NCBI RefSeq assembly: GCF_000315625.1
Contig: NW_005434579.1
Coordinates: 65,562 to 129,561, forward strand
Length of the DNA: 64,000 bases
Origin: Guillardia theta CCMP2712
Lineage: Eukaryota > Cryptophyceae > Pyrenomonadales > Geminigeraceae
Direction of reading: 5' to 3'
This document shows positions 17,811 through 27,207 of the stretch, one piece after another; position 1 is the stretch's first letter; each line of letters begins with the position of its first letter. The position numbers were made by a program, and so were the translations under genes. Under the pieces are notes generated by a model. It was not told the DNA's origin. It did no database searches and saw only the letters and a list, made by a program, of their open reading frames with translations.

Positions 17811-20551
17811 ATGTTGTAGCTTGTCATTTGTGATGCGGTGCTTGTTGTTACATGGGTCACAGCTAGGGATATGCTTGCTTTGCTGTGTTTTGTGACTTTA
17901 GCTTTCAAACTTGTGAGAGACGTCCACTCAGTTGCCTCTGCACCTGTGTTTCCTATTCTTGCTCGTAAGCTTATTGGAAACACAAGGTCACCCAGGAATA
18001 TATCAGAGATCCTGTTTGCATTTACATTTGCAAGCTTGGTCGAGGTGAGGTAATGAGAATGAAACGTGATTGATTCACTAGCGGAAAATGGCCTGGAAGT
18101 TGTGATGACGAATTTCAGTGATGCTGCTCCTCGTTGTGAGAGTCTTGCATCTACAGAAGAGCTACTCAACCAGGACGTGCGTTCACAAGCTGTGGCTCCA
18201 ACGCGGATTGCCAACGAAATAAGATGGTAGGTTCCGATGACATTCAGATTGACAGTTTCAAAGACCATCGTGTTGGTTGTGACTTTTTGGTACATGTACA
18301 AGTCAAATGTCATAGCTTGACTTGACGTAGCTACCCCTGAAAATATTGTAACTTTTACACCATCTGTAGATCTTGGTGACATTGCTGGAAGACTGAGTAC
18401 AGATGTGTCGGAAACCCATTTTGAAAATTCAGAGCTGGTGAAAGAGACTCTCATAATGACCGATACATCCGATGTCATGAAGGATGAGCCGATGACTGTA
18501 CTTGTGGTTCGTGCCCCCACATTCGACATTGTGCAAGTGCTTACAGATCCGTAGTCAAAAAATACGAGCGAATTTGAGCTTGCTATTTTCCTCTGGACAG
18601 TAACTACCACTTCGCCGAACAACAAGCCTGCAATTGGATGCAACATGCAAAGGATGCTTGAGTCGGACTTCCAAGATGTCGCCAGACATTGTGAGCCGCC
18701 GATGCTTGAACCTCGCTGAATCGGTGAGTCTTGCAGGAGTGGATTATATCCGACCAAGGAAAAGCCTTCTCCAGTAAGTGTCACGATGGTCATTCCGATT
18801 GTGGGACTGTTCAAAGGCCTCTGACTCTGTAGTGTCAGGTTGGGAGAACCAAGGTTTACAGCACTTACTGAACCTTGATCCATGTACTGAGAATACTTGT
18901 CCAAAGTAGACACCAGAAAATTGTCAGACCATCCTGCCAATCTTGCCAGGGATAACCCGAAGACCGAAACATTGACCAACTTCTGAGCTGAATTGAAACC
19001 TGGAACCAGCATCGACAAGGTCAGATTTCCGGTAGATCTTGCGCGTCGAGACCCATTGCACACTTCTCGATTGATTATTGGAATACGACGAATGCTCGTC
19101 AATCCGAAAATTGACTCCAAAACTGAAGGTGTATCCACGATCATAACTTGAGGCGGTAAAGTGATCTCGACAAAATTTTGAAATAGCATGGAATTAAAAG
19201 TTGTAAATTTGATGAAAAATTCTGGCCTGGAATCAACTGCAAGGAGACTGGTTTGCATGCTGAGATTGTTGAATTGATTTGGAATAGTATGCAATGTACC
19301 TTCAAATACATCGACTACCACTGGGACGCCACTCCTCTTTTTCAACGTCGCCATCTTCCACTTTGAAAAAGGTGTTGCAAAAGGACTTACATTCACATTC
19401 GTCAAGACGAGATCAAAAGAAGAAGTGCTGAACCAATCGTTGGCAAAAGTCTTGACGACCAATATTGACGCGCATGGATAGGTCGTGCGATTGCATATTG
19501 CCTGCGACACACCGAGGCAGCTAGTTGCTCCACAGCCATAAATTTGAAAGATACCGAAGTTTTGATTTGAGGGATAGACAGTAGATGAAACAGAGGGTGT
19601 CCCGGAGAAAGAATAGCCATCGGGCAATACTATGTACATTGATCCATCTGAAGGAAGAAAATTTTGAATCTCGACGTGAATTCGCAAATTTATAGACGGC
19701 TCCCCCGCTGAAGCTTCAGGGATGATGCCACCACGATTGACTTCATCAAAAGTGATTTGGACTTGCAAGCTTCCAAAACATTCGCCATCCAAGCTGGAAG
19801 TAGAAGCAGACCCATTGCCTGCTTTCGTCTCGATCCAAATCTGTGCGAAGATATCTGGCATTTGCAGAAACGCGTAGGTTCCATCTTTTTGCAACACTGA
19901 GGATGGAAGCACACGTACTACTTGTCCACTTTCAAACGCCTGGCTGTTGGAGCTCTTGATGTAGAAAGCGAGAACAGTGACAGCTTGGTTAGGACCCAAT
20001 CCCAAATCTGAAGGAAGATTCCAAATAAGCTGAGGGGTAGGGTTTGCGTTGCAGCGAAAGTATCCACTAGCCGTCAACTCACTGCAAAATGACACGATGA
20101 CTGGAGGGTCAGGATAATCTGCTGCAAAGGCGTCTAGATACGGTAAAGTACTTTTGCCACCACCGAAAGAGTTTACCGCCCAGACGCTTGCTTGATACTC
20201 ACCACTTTTTTCCAGTCCAGAAAACTGTTTTCCATCCATGTCTGTACTGGCAGCAGATGTGAAGGTGTAGGAAAGGCTCGAACCTGCATTGAAATAGTAT
20301 TCTGCTCTTGTTGACACGTCAAAGATCACAGCGACGTAGCTTGTGCTTGTGTTGACTGCATTCCACGTAAGAGTCAGCTCAAGCGGACCACTGACAACGA
20401 AACTCAAGCCAGTAGGAGCACTCGGACAAAGGTTGGATGAAGCATCCGATCTGCATGTAGCTCCAAGCACAGTCTGCATCTGAAGGAGTAGAGCAAGAGA
20501 AAGCAGACTCAGGAGTACACCTTTCGATCTGCATTTGGTATAATCGTGCAT
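11987..20551 (-). CDS. Giant secreted IPT/TIG-like repeat protein, N-terminal part
   Basis: Open frame of 2,854 codons. The start at 20551 is supported by a good signal peptide: basic residues, then LLSLLSLALLLQMQTVLGA, with cleavage near residue 32. A fibronectin type III-like domain follows (about residues 40-145; LELTLTWNAVNTSTSYVAVIF), then an N-glycosylation-rich region of about 400 residues. From about residue 570 to the end there are modules with the W.SD.SI.C and SYD signatures of IPT/TIG-like repeats; beyond about residue 915 these belong to the 794-residue higher-order unit. The frame ends at 11987 in a short out-of-family tail (HQSGCFRCCFFVLNIELFQL) just after a module is cut off, which argues for a frameshift, an unrecognised intron or an assembly join rather than a natural terminus. 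It is probably continuous with the frame at 4834-12018, giving a single-pass surface protein. Confidence 0.8.
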   Translation of the reverse strand: MHDYTKCRSKGVLLSLLSLALLLQMQTVLGATCRSDASSNLCPSAPTGLSFVVSGPLELTLTWNAVNTSTSYVAVIFDVSTRAEYYFNAGSSLSYTFTSAASTDMDGKQFSGLEKSGEYQASVWAVNSFGGGKSTLPYLDAFAADYPDPPVIVSFCSELTASGYFRCNANPTPQLIWNLPSDLGLGPNQAVTVLAFYIKSSNSQAFESGQVVRVLPSSVLQKDGTYAFLQMPDIFAQIWIETKAGNGSASTSSLDGECFGSLQVQITFDEVNRGGIIPEASAGEPSINLRIHVEIQNFLPSDGSMYIVLPDGYSFSGTPSVSSTVYPSNQNFGIFQIYGCGATSCLGVSQAICNRTTYPCASILVVKTFANDWFSTSSFDLVLTNVNVSPFATPFSKWKMATLKKRSGVPVVVDVFEGTLHTIPNQFNNLSMQTSLLAVDSRPEFFIKFTTFNSMLFQNFVEITLPPQVMIVDTPSVLESIFGLTSIRRIPIINREVCNGSRRARSTGNLTLSMLVPGFNSAQKLVNVSVFGLSLARLAGWSDNFLVSTLDKYSQYMDQGSVSAVNLGSPNLTLQSQRPLNSPTIGMTIVTLTGEGFSLVGYNPLLQDSPIQRGSSIGGSQCLATSWKSDSSILCMLHPIAGLLFGEVVVTVQRKIASSNSLVFFDYGSVSTCTMSNVGARTTSTVIGSSFMTSDVSVIMRVSFTSSEFSKWVSDTSVLSLPAMSPRSTDGVKVTIFSGVATSSQAMTFDLYMYQKVTTNTMVFETVNLNVIGTYHLISLAIRVGATACERTSWLSSSSVDARLSQRGAASLKFVITTSRPFSASESITFHSHYLTSTKLANVNANRISDIFLGDLVFPISLRARIGNTGAEATEWTSLTSLKAKVTKHSKASISLAVTHVTTSTASQMTSYNMPSVSTSPGANSRMLDGSRYIELSGMGYGLQSVTPSGRVGVTRAAQTAWKSDSSVVCSSLRAESSGSSSIALTIRGSVGSLTESVSLEAAVVSTFMGANTRVSGSAVTLVGAMLGKESVCPGARAGGTSCGATQWVADTSITCIRAGLTSGLGGSSKVVMTLGRSRGQGSISEALSFDAGSVQGLLNQVNAPRGQAGVATIVGKEFGPYGMTGQVRAGGSSAASSLWTSSTSIVCKIREGSGGSHGMIITSAGRASTGTAVLSYDSVGGEASWSWKGRANLASRGGEVVLASVAGQQGWAWTGQARVGSTGCERSYWLSSSGVICKSGRGPDSSRGVALTMAARTVSVTEAMSYDEAATADGPMANSGKALGRGVTLSGSGFGTALLSVVVRAGATSATQTTWGSDTGVSCKTASGSGTSLSGVVSVGRMVGGTHTELVSMDAGLMSTVSRGNVAAAQAGSADAQGSITLFGRGMGLVQYSPTSAIGGSRAEKTAWQSDSTVASLLSSGTGRSMAVRMSIAEQARVSGSLSAAVSYDPGSLTSSVAGGNGPVQTMVLAMSGTGRYVEYTNAVRMQATASRASFWQSSTSLQCATSAGMGGSNVLQVSVARGVSSQTESSSYDVQLVSTAKAGNLGLGGAVAILVGLSRTLGHTARARMSGTASSLTLWISSSSIASKLAAGVRGSSSLQSTIGVVVGSATEVMSYDSTGMSLSAESVSNFPSSSTRLTTIAGTSVLPGMLSSTLRLGKTSSTATVWSSGTMLLCKVASGTGATLPISMTSSLLGGSTTETSSYDMPSVSTSPGANSRMLDGSRYIELSGTGYGLQSVTPSGRVGVTRAAQTAWKSDSSIVCSSLRAESSGSSSIALTIRGSVGSLTESVSLEAAVVSTFMGANTRVSGSAVTLVGAMLGKESVCPGARAGGTSCGATQWVADTSITCIRAGLTSGLGGSSKVVMTLGRSRGQGSISEALSFDAGSVQGLLNQVNAPRGQAGVATIVGKEFGPYGMTGQVRAGGSSAASSLWTSSTSIVCKIREGSGGSHGMIITSAGRASTGTAVLSYDSVGGEASWSWKGRANLASRGGEVVLASVAGQQGWAWTGQARVGLTGCERSYWLSSSGVICKSGRGPDSSRGVALTMAARTVSVTEAMSYDEAATADGPMANSGKALGRGVTLSGSGFGTALLSVVVRAGATSATQTTWGSDTGVSCKTASGSGTSLSGVVSVGRMVGGTHTELVSMDAGLMSTVSRGNVAAAQAGSADAQGSITLFGRGMGLVQYSPTSAIGGSRAEKTAWQSDSTVASLLSSGTGRSMAVRMSIAEQARVSGSLSAAVSYDPGSLTSSVAGGNGPVQTMVLAMSGTGRYVEYTNAVRMQATASRASFWQSSTSLQCATSAGMGGSNVLQVSVARGVSSQTESSSYDVQLVSTAKAGNLGLGGAVAILVGLSRTLGHTARARMSGTASSLTLWISSSSIASKLAAGVRGSSSLQSTIGVVVGSATEVMSYDSTGMSLSAESVSNFPSSSTRLTTIAGTSVLPGMLSSTLRLGKTSSTATVWSSGTMLLCKVASGTGATLPISMTSSLLGGSTTETSSYDMPSVSTSPGANSRMLDGSRYIELSGMGYGLQSVTPSGRVGGTRAAQTAWKSDSSIVCSSLRAESSGSSSIALTIRGSVGSLTESVSLEAAVVSTFMGANTRVSGSAVTLVGAMLGKESVCPGARAGGTSCGATQWVADTSITCIRAGLTSGLGGSSKVVMTLGRSRGQGSISEALSFDAGSVQGLLNQVNAPRGQAGVATIVGKEFGPYGMTGQVRAGGSSAASSLWTSSTSIVCKIREGSGGSHGMIITSAGRASTGTAVLSYDSVGGEASWSWKGRANLASRGGEVVLASVAGQQGWAWTGQARVGSTGCERSYWLSSSGVICKSGRGPDSHQSGCFRCCFFVLNIELFQL

Positions 20552-21039
20552 TCTACGTGCAATGTGACATTTGGATAGAAATCCTTCTATGCTAGTGCAG
20601 ATGGAAAGACCAGAAAGCCTCCATTGTCCTGAGCAGACCAGAAAACCCTCAAAAGACCACTATTCATGATTTTTGGAATGTGTTTTGGTAGAATCCGGTG
20701 TGGAATTATTGTCTGGGTGTACTGTGCTCTCGTTGGTAACGTTGGCGCTTTGATTGCTGACAGAACAGTGCATGCAGACTGATCCTTGGAAGGGTGACTT
20801 GTAATATTCGACAAGCTGCTTCAGATGGAAGCTTAGGTCGACATGGCAGTTGTTCTGCACAGAAATTGCGAGAAAAGTTTAGGGGCAGGCAGCAATCAAG
20901 GCTGAGAAGGAGGGCAATGACGGGCGGCAAGGAATGAGGCACGTGGGTCAGGAAGGGAAGGGAAGGAGGACAGAGGAAGAGGGAGGACAGAGGACATAGG
21001 ATCGCGATTGAAGGCGCCGCCCGCCATGAGAGGCGTCAA

Positions 21040-21480
21040 ATAGGCGGGCAAGTCTTATCGGGGTGGGGTACCATCCAGAAGGGTGGGGTGGTGAACCCAC
21101 CTTGGTAGGGACCTGACTCTGGGACGACACCTGAATTGAGAAACGATGGGGGTCCATTTGATGAGGAATAGTGAGTAGGGGTACTTCCATAAGGGTAGGG
21201 GTGGTTGCTAGACATTGATAGGTGGGGTCATAGATCTCGGGGTGCAGTAGAATAGTGACAACTTCCTGAAAGGAGGACGTTGGGTGGGGTCATTTTTAAG
21301 TAATTTTAGGAGGCACGGTCGATGGGGAGGTAGGTAGGGTGGTTAAATTTAAGGGGTAGACATTTGCTGTACTACCACATAGATAAGTATGGGTAGGGGT
21401 GGAGAGTTGCCAGCTCGGAGGTGGTGGAGAGTGATTGATACGGGGGGTCACTGGATCAGGGGAATAGGGGGGGTGGGGTT
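21040..21480 (+). repeat. Irregular GGGGT-rich tract
   Basis: Many GGGGTGG, TAGGGGT and GTGGGGT words spaced irregularly, with no fixed period. A weaker echo lies at about 28030-28105. It is G-rich on the plus strand and could form G-quadruplexes. No coding pattern was seen. Confidence 0.5.
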
Positions 21481-21639
21481 GAACGGTTACGATTAAGTTG
21501 AACCGTTTTTCATTGATTAAATTCAAATACTATACAACCATATTTTCAAATTTAGGTCAAAACTTTACACGTCTGAGATCTTTTCACCGTCCTGTAGCCA
21601 ATGTGGATAAACGAAACAGATTCTTTTTTTATTTTACAG

Positions 21640-22130
21640 ATTCTTTTTTGGGTCCCGGCGCCCGGAGCCGGGGGCGGCCAGCCTGTACGGTCCGACTAGT
21701 CCGAATGAGTCGCCGGCGGCCGCGTCACTGAAGTCACATGATGGGCGGGCCGGGCGGCCGCGCTGGCTAGTATACAGGCTGAGTGAAGGTATCAGTTAAG
21801 TTTGGGGGACAGCAGTTGGCAGGATTGGGTTTGGTTCTCGCTGTCTTTTCTCTTCTCGCCGTTTGGCCTGTGCGACAGTGTCAGGGTCAAGCCTCAGTCC
21901 TCGACTCTCCTGATTGTCCTCGTACTGCTCTTTAACTTAACTTTGAGTAAAGGCTGACGGACTGCCGGACTCGGGACTTACTTTTTAGTTACTTGACTTT
22001 GAGTAAAGTCAGGACTGCCAGGCTGATTTGCCGCCATCACGGGCGGCGGCCCTGCCCGGCCCTGCCCGGCCGGCGTGCCCGGTGCCCGGGCCGGGCCCCG
22101 CCGCGGCGGCCGGGAACTCTGCCCGGAAGT
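21640..22130. repeat. GC-rich interspersed intergenic element
   Basis: Blocks of GGCGCCCGGAGCCGG and GCCCGGGCCGGGCCCCGCC type, joined by sequence with two TTTGAGTAAAG words (about 21941 and 21999). Shares composition and short words with the blocks at 4.2-4.7, 28.3-28.7, 29.6-30.0 and 34.7 kb. Confidence 0.45.
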
Positions 22131-22199
22131 TTGAGTTGCCGGGAAGTGGGAAGACAATCGGCAAGTGAGCAGGTTCAAGGGCAGGAACAGGAGGCAGAC

Positions 22200-22240
22200 C
22201 TGAGGGATCGGGAGCACCGGGAGCAGGAGCAGGAGAAGGG

Positions 22241-22271
<31 letters not shown>

Positions 22272-22340
22272 AAGGAGCAGGAGAAGGAGCAGGAGCAGAA
22301 GTGGGGGCAGGGGCAGGGGCAGGGGCAGGGGCAGGATCAA
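22200..22340 (+). repeat. Hexamer minisatellite (GCAGGA / GGGGCA)
   Basis: About 24 imperfect 6-bp units such as GGAGCA, GGGGCA and GAAGGA. The same kind of repeat recurs, in the opposite sense, at about 23667-23750 in an intron of the next gene and at 62135-62322. Confidence 0.8.
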
Positions 22341-22415
22341 GACCCGGGGCATGACGCAAAAGATGACGGCGAAGACAAGCTTGGTTCAGGCGTATAGGGA
22401 GGACATCTAAGGCAC

Positions 22416-23668
22416 ATGCAGAAACACATCTTGGTCTTGCTTCTCTGCTTCTTCATTGTCAGAGCAGGTTAGCCGCGAGGTCACAGCCCCACCTCACCCT
22501 GGTTGTAGATGCTCTGCCGAATAGCACGACGACTTTGGAACAGAAAGGTTTGCAGGAGGATCAGGACGCAGGGGAGTTCTTCCGGTACGACTGCGATCGG
22601 CATGCCGAGACTGATCGTGTGGGACTGATTGTGCTTCTTGTCAAGCACGTTCCTGGAGCCTCGGAGAGTAGAGAGGAGTGTGGATCTCGGAAGGCTGTTG
22701 GTAGGAAGCGTTCTCTCCTCTTGTTTCTTCCGCTGAGACGCCATGAGCAGAAGATCCATATCCGCATCCCCGGCCAGCTCGCTTGGCACCTCAAGTCCTG
22801 CACTTACTTAGGTCTAGCCTTATCGCAGATGCCTCCTCCTCTTACCCTCAGCAGCTCTCTGGTTCTTATCGGGAGTCGCCCATGACATCGGGAACAAGCT
22901 GGTGCGGCTGCTCGAGGTGGGTCGGAACCATGACAGACGCGTCTCTGCAGGCGATCTCGACCCTCCGCCGACCATTGCTGCATACCTTGAGTGAGACAAA
23001 GAGCACAGGAACCAGAGGCACAGGCAAAGCTGACCATCCTCCAGCTCAGAGTTTCATCGGGACTACCATCAGCTGTCTCGTATGGTCTACGGGAGTGAGG
23101 AGGATACCAGGTGGTGTATGCGGAAGAGGATCCGCTACTTCTCGATGCTTGACACTCGTCCTGTTCTCTCTTCCTGCAGCTCTGAGCTGGAGGCAAGTCC
23201 AGCTCTTGGTTCCTCTCGCAATCTATCATGCTGTCGGTATGGCTTCTTACTTCCCCCGCACCCCCACTTTCTTTCCCCTTTCCTCCTCCTCCTCCTTCCC
23301 GATTCTCCTCAAAGCTGATCGGCATCAGGGCTTGTCTTTGGAAACGTTGCCGTGATGTTGGGCCCTCTGGCCTTCATCTACGTCCTCAAGGTCTTGCTCC
23401 AGCAGACCTGTCGATGCATGACGTATTACCTGGCAGCAATTCGAGCCGATCGCTGCCTCCTGGATCTTTCTGCTTATGGGGAGAGGGAAATGTCTCAAGT
23501 GCCTGCAAGACAAGAAGCCGACGATGAGGATGCTTGCCAGTTCGCTCTCCTGATCTCCTGCTCTCCACCCCTCTCACTCCTGACGTAGGCATCGTCCCGG
23601 CCCTCTTTGGCTCGTTGCTCTCTCTGTATCATATGATAGCATCTAGAGCAGATATTCGGAGGTCCGTG

Positions 23669-23707
<39 letters not shown>

Positions 23708-24812
23708 TCTCCTGCTCCTTCTCCTGCTCCTGCTGCTCCTGCTCCTTCTCCCCACTTTCCTGCCACTATCTCTTCCCTCATCCTGTGCCTCTTCCACATT
23801 GTAGAGCGATTGCTGAGCTTCACGTGGCAGGTACCCGATGAGGGAGGTCTGTAACGCACAGCAGTTCCTGGCTGCAGCGGTTAGCACCTGCTTCTCGCTC
23901 TTGAGGTCCGTCATGGGACAAGGTCAGGCTTGCACGCGTGGGAGGTAGAGAGGAGAGAGCACTGAAAGATGCGCAGAGACCTTGTCCATGAAGGGATGGA
24001 GCCAAAAGAAGACGAACTTGAACGGCCCCAACCTCATTGCCGTCATGCAGGCCATGTACGATCAGGATCGCTGGCTGTGCCACTCCTGCTGAAGCATGCT
24101 GCAGGACCGGGGCCCTTCTCACTCCGATCCTCCTCTTGTCTCAGATGTTAGATTACCTTCGTCTCATCCTCCACTCTGACCTCTCCCCACACAGTGTTCA
24201 TCTGCTCTCCTGGAACCTCAACAGCCCCTCCCTCGTCCTCGTACGGCTCGACCCTGTCGCTTCCCCTCCTTCAAAGTTGATCTTCACCTTTCAGCTCCAC
24301 AAGCGGGTCTTCACCCTTCACTACCTCCTTCCTCTCCTCCTCTCCTCCATCGCCTATCAGGTACTCGTTCCTCTCGCTCTACTTCTCTCATCGCCCTCTA
24401 GCTCCACTACGAAGCCGCGTTCCTATCTCTCAGGATGGTAGGCTTTTCCTCCTCTTGCTCCTCCCCTCATGCCTGCTGCAGCTTTCGCCCATCTCCTACT
24501 CCTTAGGCAAGCATGGCGAGCTTCCTTCCCTTCTGACGAGGCAGGCAGCCAACCAAGTGAAGACTCTCGTTTATATCGCCTCTGCCGCTCGTTTCTTCGG
24601 CCCCGCCATGCCCGTCAAGGTTCCCTGGCGTCAGTCGGTCATGAGCCCTGACCCTCTACAGTCCTTCCTCGCGTCCACCGTCACCACGGCGAGCCTCATC
24701 CTCTACTCCAAGGTGCCTCCTGCCTTGCTGTCGCTCCGACGGTGAGCTGGTCCTCTTGTCGCAGGAGCTTGCGAGATCCTACGAGAGCGTCCGGCAGACC
24801 GTCAGCAAGTGA
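22416..24812 (+). CDS. Unidentified signal-peptide, multi-pass membrane protein
   Basis: I do not recognise the family. The ATG at 22416 opens a signal-anchor-like stretch (MQKHILVLLLCFFIVRA) followed by a GT donor. Plausible exons then follow: ALWFLSGVAHDIGNKLVRLL, VSAGDLDPPPTIAAYLE, FHRDYHQLSRMVYGSEEDT, WRQVQLLVPLAIYHAVG, VFGNVAVMLGPLAFIYVL, GIVPALFGSLLSLYHMIASR, AVSTCFSLLRSVMGQ, RVFTLHYLLPLLLSSIAYQ, LHYEAAFLSL, then GELPSLLTRQAANQV running to SLILYSK, and finally ELARSYESVRQTVSK with TGA at 24810-24812. Four or five stretches are hydrophobic enough to be membrane helices. Introns include a GCTCCT minisatellite at about 23667-23750. Exon order is inferred from junctions with compatible phase; some exons may be wrong or missing. 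The opposite strand gives only frames rich in repeats and stops. Confidence 0.5.
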
Positions 24813-24946
24813 CGAGCAAGCGCTGGGAACAGAGACTGAGGCTGATCATGTTCATATAAATCATCGATGTTGAGAAAGAATAATCTCTGCGATATTGACA
24901 CGTGACACTTGGTCCTCTTTCACACCCCGTCGCTTCTTCTGCTCCT

Positions 24947-27152
24947 TCAGGTCCTGGGTCGAGGGATGCCTGCCGCTCGGACGGGCCTCTCAGCCCCTAG
25001 CCCGAGTCTCCCATACCTCCCACGTACAACGATGGCGTGAGAGTGGCCCTGCAGAGGAGATGAAGTAAGAAGGGAGGAGGAAGATGAGGGGTGAGGAGGA
25101 GAGAGGAGGGAGGTCTTCAGATATCACCTGCTTATGCTTGCCGAGTCCCCTTTCTCCATCCCATCCCATCCGCGAGATTAGCGTCCTTGAACGAGACCTT
25201 GTCAGCAGACGACACACTCAATCAAAGCTCCACCTGCCAACCCTCCAATCATCGAGGGACTCCCGAACAATCCTCTCCTCCGCGTCCTCGTCGCTGAACT
25301 CTCCGTCACCATCAACAACATTCAGACGCATCCAGCAGACCTCCAGGAATTGTTCCAGCCCTCGAGAGTGGCCCAGCCGTTCTGCTCTTCACTACCAGAG
25401 TCTGCCTTCGCCTGCTTCCTCGGTCTGGCAGCGAATGAGATGCCAGTAAGCAACGAGTCCGCCTCACTCACCTTCCCTCGTCCCCCGAGTCGGATTCGTC
25501 TCTTCCTCTCCTGTGCTTTCGGGGAACGTCTTTGTCGCTCTCGCTCTCCTCTTCTCTGCTCCCCCTCACGTCAAACCCCCACAAGCACACCGGGGGCTTC
25601 AAACCGGTTGGACGTAGCGCTGTGAGCTTCAGAGCCGAAGAGCAGTTCCATCTTCTGCTTGTCCGTCATGCGCTTCTCGCGGCCCTGTAACCCTTCTCAG
25701 TCATCCCTGACCATCGCCAAGACCTGGCGGCACCTCTCTCGTCTCCCTCTTCGACCAGGCTTCTACGACAGAAGCTGGATTCTCTCTCGGAAGCTGAACC
25801 AGTGATCAGCTCAACGAGCTACAAGTCCTGAGCTTCTCACCCATGGAAATTCTTCTCGCAACTTTGCGAGCCTCTCCTGTTTCTGTTCAGCAGTCTCTCT
25901 CGGTTTGCCGCCGCCTCCAGGTCCATCGTTGACTTGCTCGTTCACCAAGATCTGAAAGCTCAGCAGGTCAAGGAAAGAATGCAAAGGGGCTTGAAAACAT
26001 TGAGCAAATCAGGTTGTACCTGCGAACCATTGTTCCAACTTGGCTTGCTGTTGTTCAGAGCCTTGCAAACCTGCACAGATCCATTTAACGCGTTTCCCTA
26101 GTCGAGATTCTGTATCACCTCTCGACACTTTCGTAGCAGGGTGGAATCCAGAAAATTTACAAAACCTATCGTCGAGGACTGGGATAAAGCATTCGATTCA
26201 AAAGGCAGGACAAAGACAAGTAAACCAAGTCTCGCACCTTTCCCTCCCTCTTTGGCATTATCTTCAAGCTTCCCACAGGTCCGGCTTGCTTGAATAATCT
26301 GCGTGATCGAAGTCAGGGCCCAGAAGGAGTCCAAGAAGGTGTTTGGCCTCCCATCTTACTTCCAGAGGTTGTCTTCGGTAACTGAAGGATCCAGGTTCGT
26401 TACGCAGAAGCTTGCTCTACCCCTCTCTTCAACGTACGGGGACTCAAACTCCGCAGGGCTTCCAGCTCGTGCATAGTTATCTGCCACCTCGATCGCTCCC
26501 ACGCCCTTGATCCACTTCTTCGATTGGGGTGCAACTTTTAAAGGAGCGACTGGAGCTTTGACGACGCTGTCGTCAGACTCCTTCCTGGAGGTAGCGAGCT
26601 CTGGTGTGGCAGTTGCCTCTGATCCTTGTCCTCCGGCCTGCGATACAGCTCCAATACCTTTGATCCATTTCTTTGAGGTGGCACCAACGGCAAACGAGAG
26701 TTCAGATCCAGCTCGGTCTGCTGAGCTCAGATTAGGAGCCTCGATGTCTCCCGATTCTTTTTCGGACGAGGGATCCTTCGGACTGTCGATACTGCCGATG
26801 CCTTTGATCCATTTCTTTGACTGCGGCCTCGCGCCACCTTGATCATAACCAGATGCAGTCACTTCTTTCACCTTGCCCTCGTTCTAGTTGTGCACACGTC
26901 ACACGAAGAAGACAACAAGGCGCATTAACTGACCTCATACTGCGATATGTTCGCCGCCCCATCCACTGGCTGAGTAGGAGCCTTTCCAGCTGTACTCACA
27001 CTGGTTTCGCCGCTATCTGTGTTGGTCGGGTTTGCTTCAACCTGAGAACTCTCGTTCTTTGCGGCATCTGCGCTCGAAGGCTTCACCCATTTCTTGCTTT
27101 GGAAACGAGGAGGCCCCCCCCTTGGCGCCCACCCTCTTCCTCCTCCTCTCAT
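24947..27152 (-). CDS. RGG / SKKW-repeat / RRM / G-patch RNA-binding protein
   Basis: Probable nuclear RNA-binding, splicing-type protein. It starts at 27152 with an RGG-like MRGGGRGWAPRGGPPRF. A short motif, SKKW(I/V)KG(I/V)G, then occurs four times in an acidic/serine linker (near 27100, 26815, 26665 and 26515). A 47-bp intron at about 26888-26934 is spliced in frame. The RRM starts at ASFCVTNLDPSVTEDNLWK, continues across an intron as LFKQAGPVGSLKIMPKREGK and then STIGFVNFLDSTLLRKC. Downstream exons include ILVNEQVNDGPGGGG, MTDKQKMELLFGSEAHS, ADSGSEEQNGWATLEGW and FSDEDAEERIVRESLDDW. They lead to a G-patch, TLISRMGWDGERGLGKHKQG, and a terminal exon ending AAGIPRPRT with TGA at 24947-24949. 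A C-terminal G-patch after an RRM recalls RBM5/SUA-type splicing factors, but orthology is not claimed. The middle exons (25.2-25.8 kb) are the least certain. Confidence 0.7.
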
Positions 27153-27207
27153 CTTGCTCCCTTGCTATCTTGATTACAAGGCAGAAGCTCTGTGCATGTG
27201 ACTCCGA

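Larger units (their letters stand above)
20552..22415. other. Intergenic spacer with GGGGT-rich and GC-rich sequence
   Basis: No supported gene. 20552-20950 is ordinary 5' flank of the giant gene. About 21040-21480 is rich in irregular GGGGT words on the plus strand. About 21640-22130 is a GC-rich block with AACTTTGAGTAAAG words. About 22200-22340 is a GCAGGA/GGGGCA minisatellite. The 5' flank of the next gene lies at the end. Confidence 0.6.

Noticed and set aside
21040-21480. Internal telomere repeat
   Set aside because: GGGGT words are irregular and no fixed unit is repeated in tandem.
22416-24812. GPI-biosynthesis (PIG-Q/Gpi1-like) or p24-family identity for the membrane protein
   Set aside because: Considered because of the signal-anchor and several hydrophobic exons, but no diagnostic motif of either family could be matched.
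25200-25450. Plus-strand exon-like stretch (PPIIEGLPNNPLLRVLVAEL)
   Set aside because: Reads well alone, but the minus strand here carries exons linking an RRM to a G-patch with acceptable splice sites, so the plus reading is probably a shadow.
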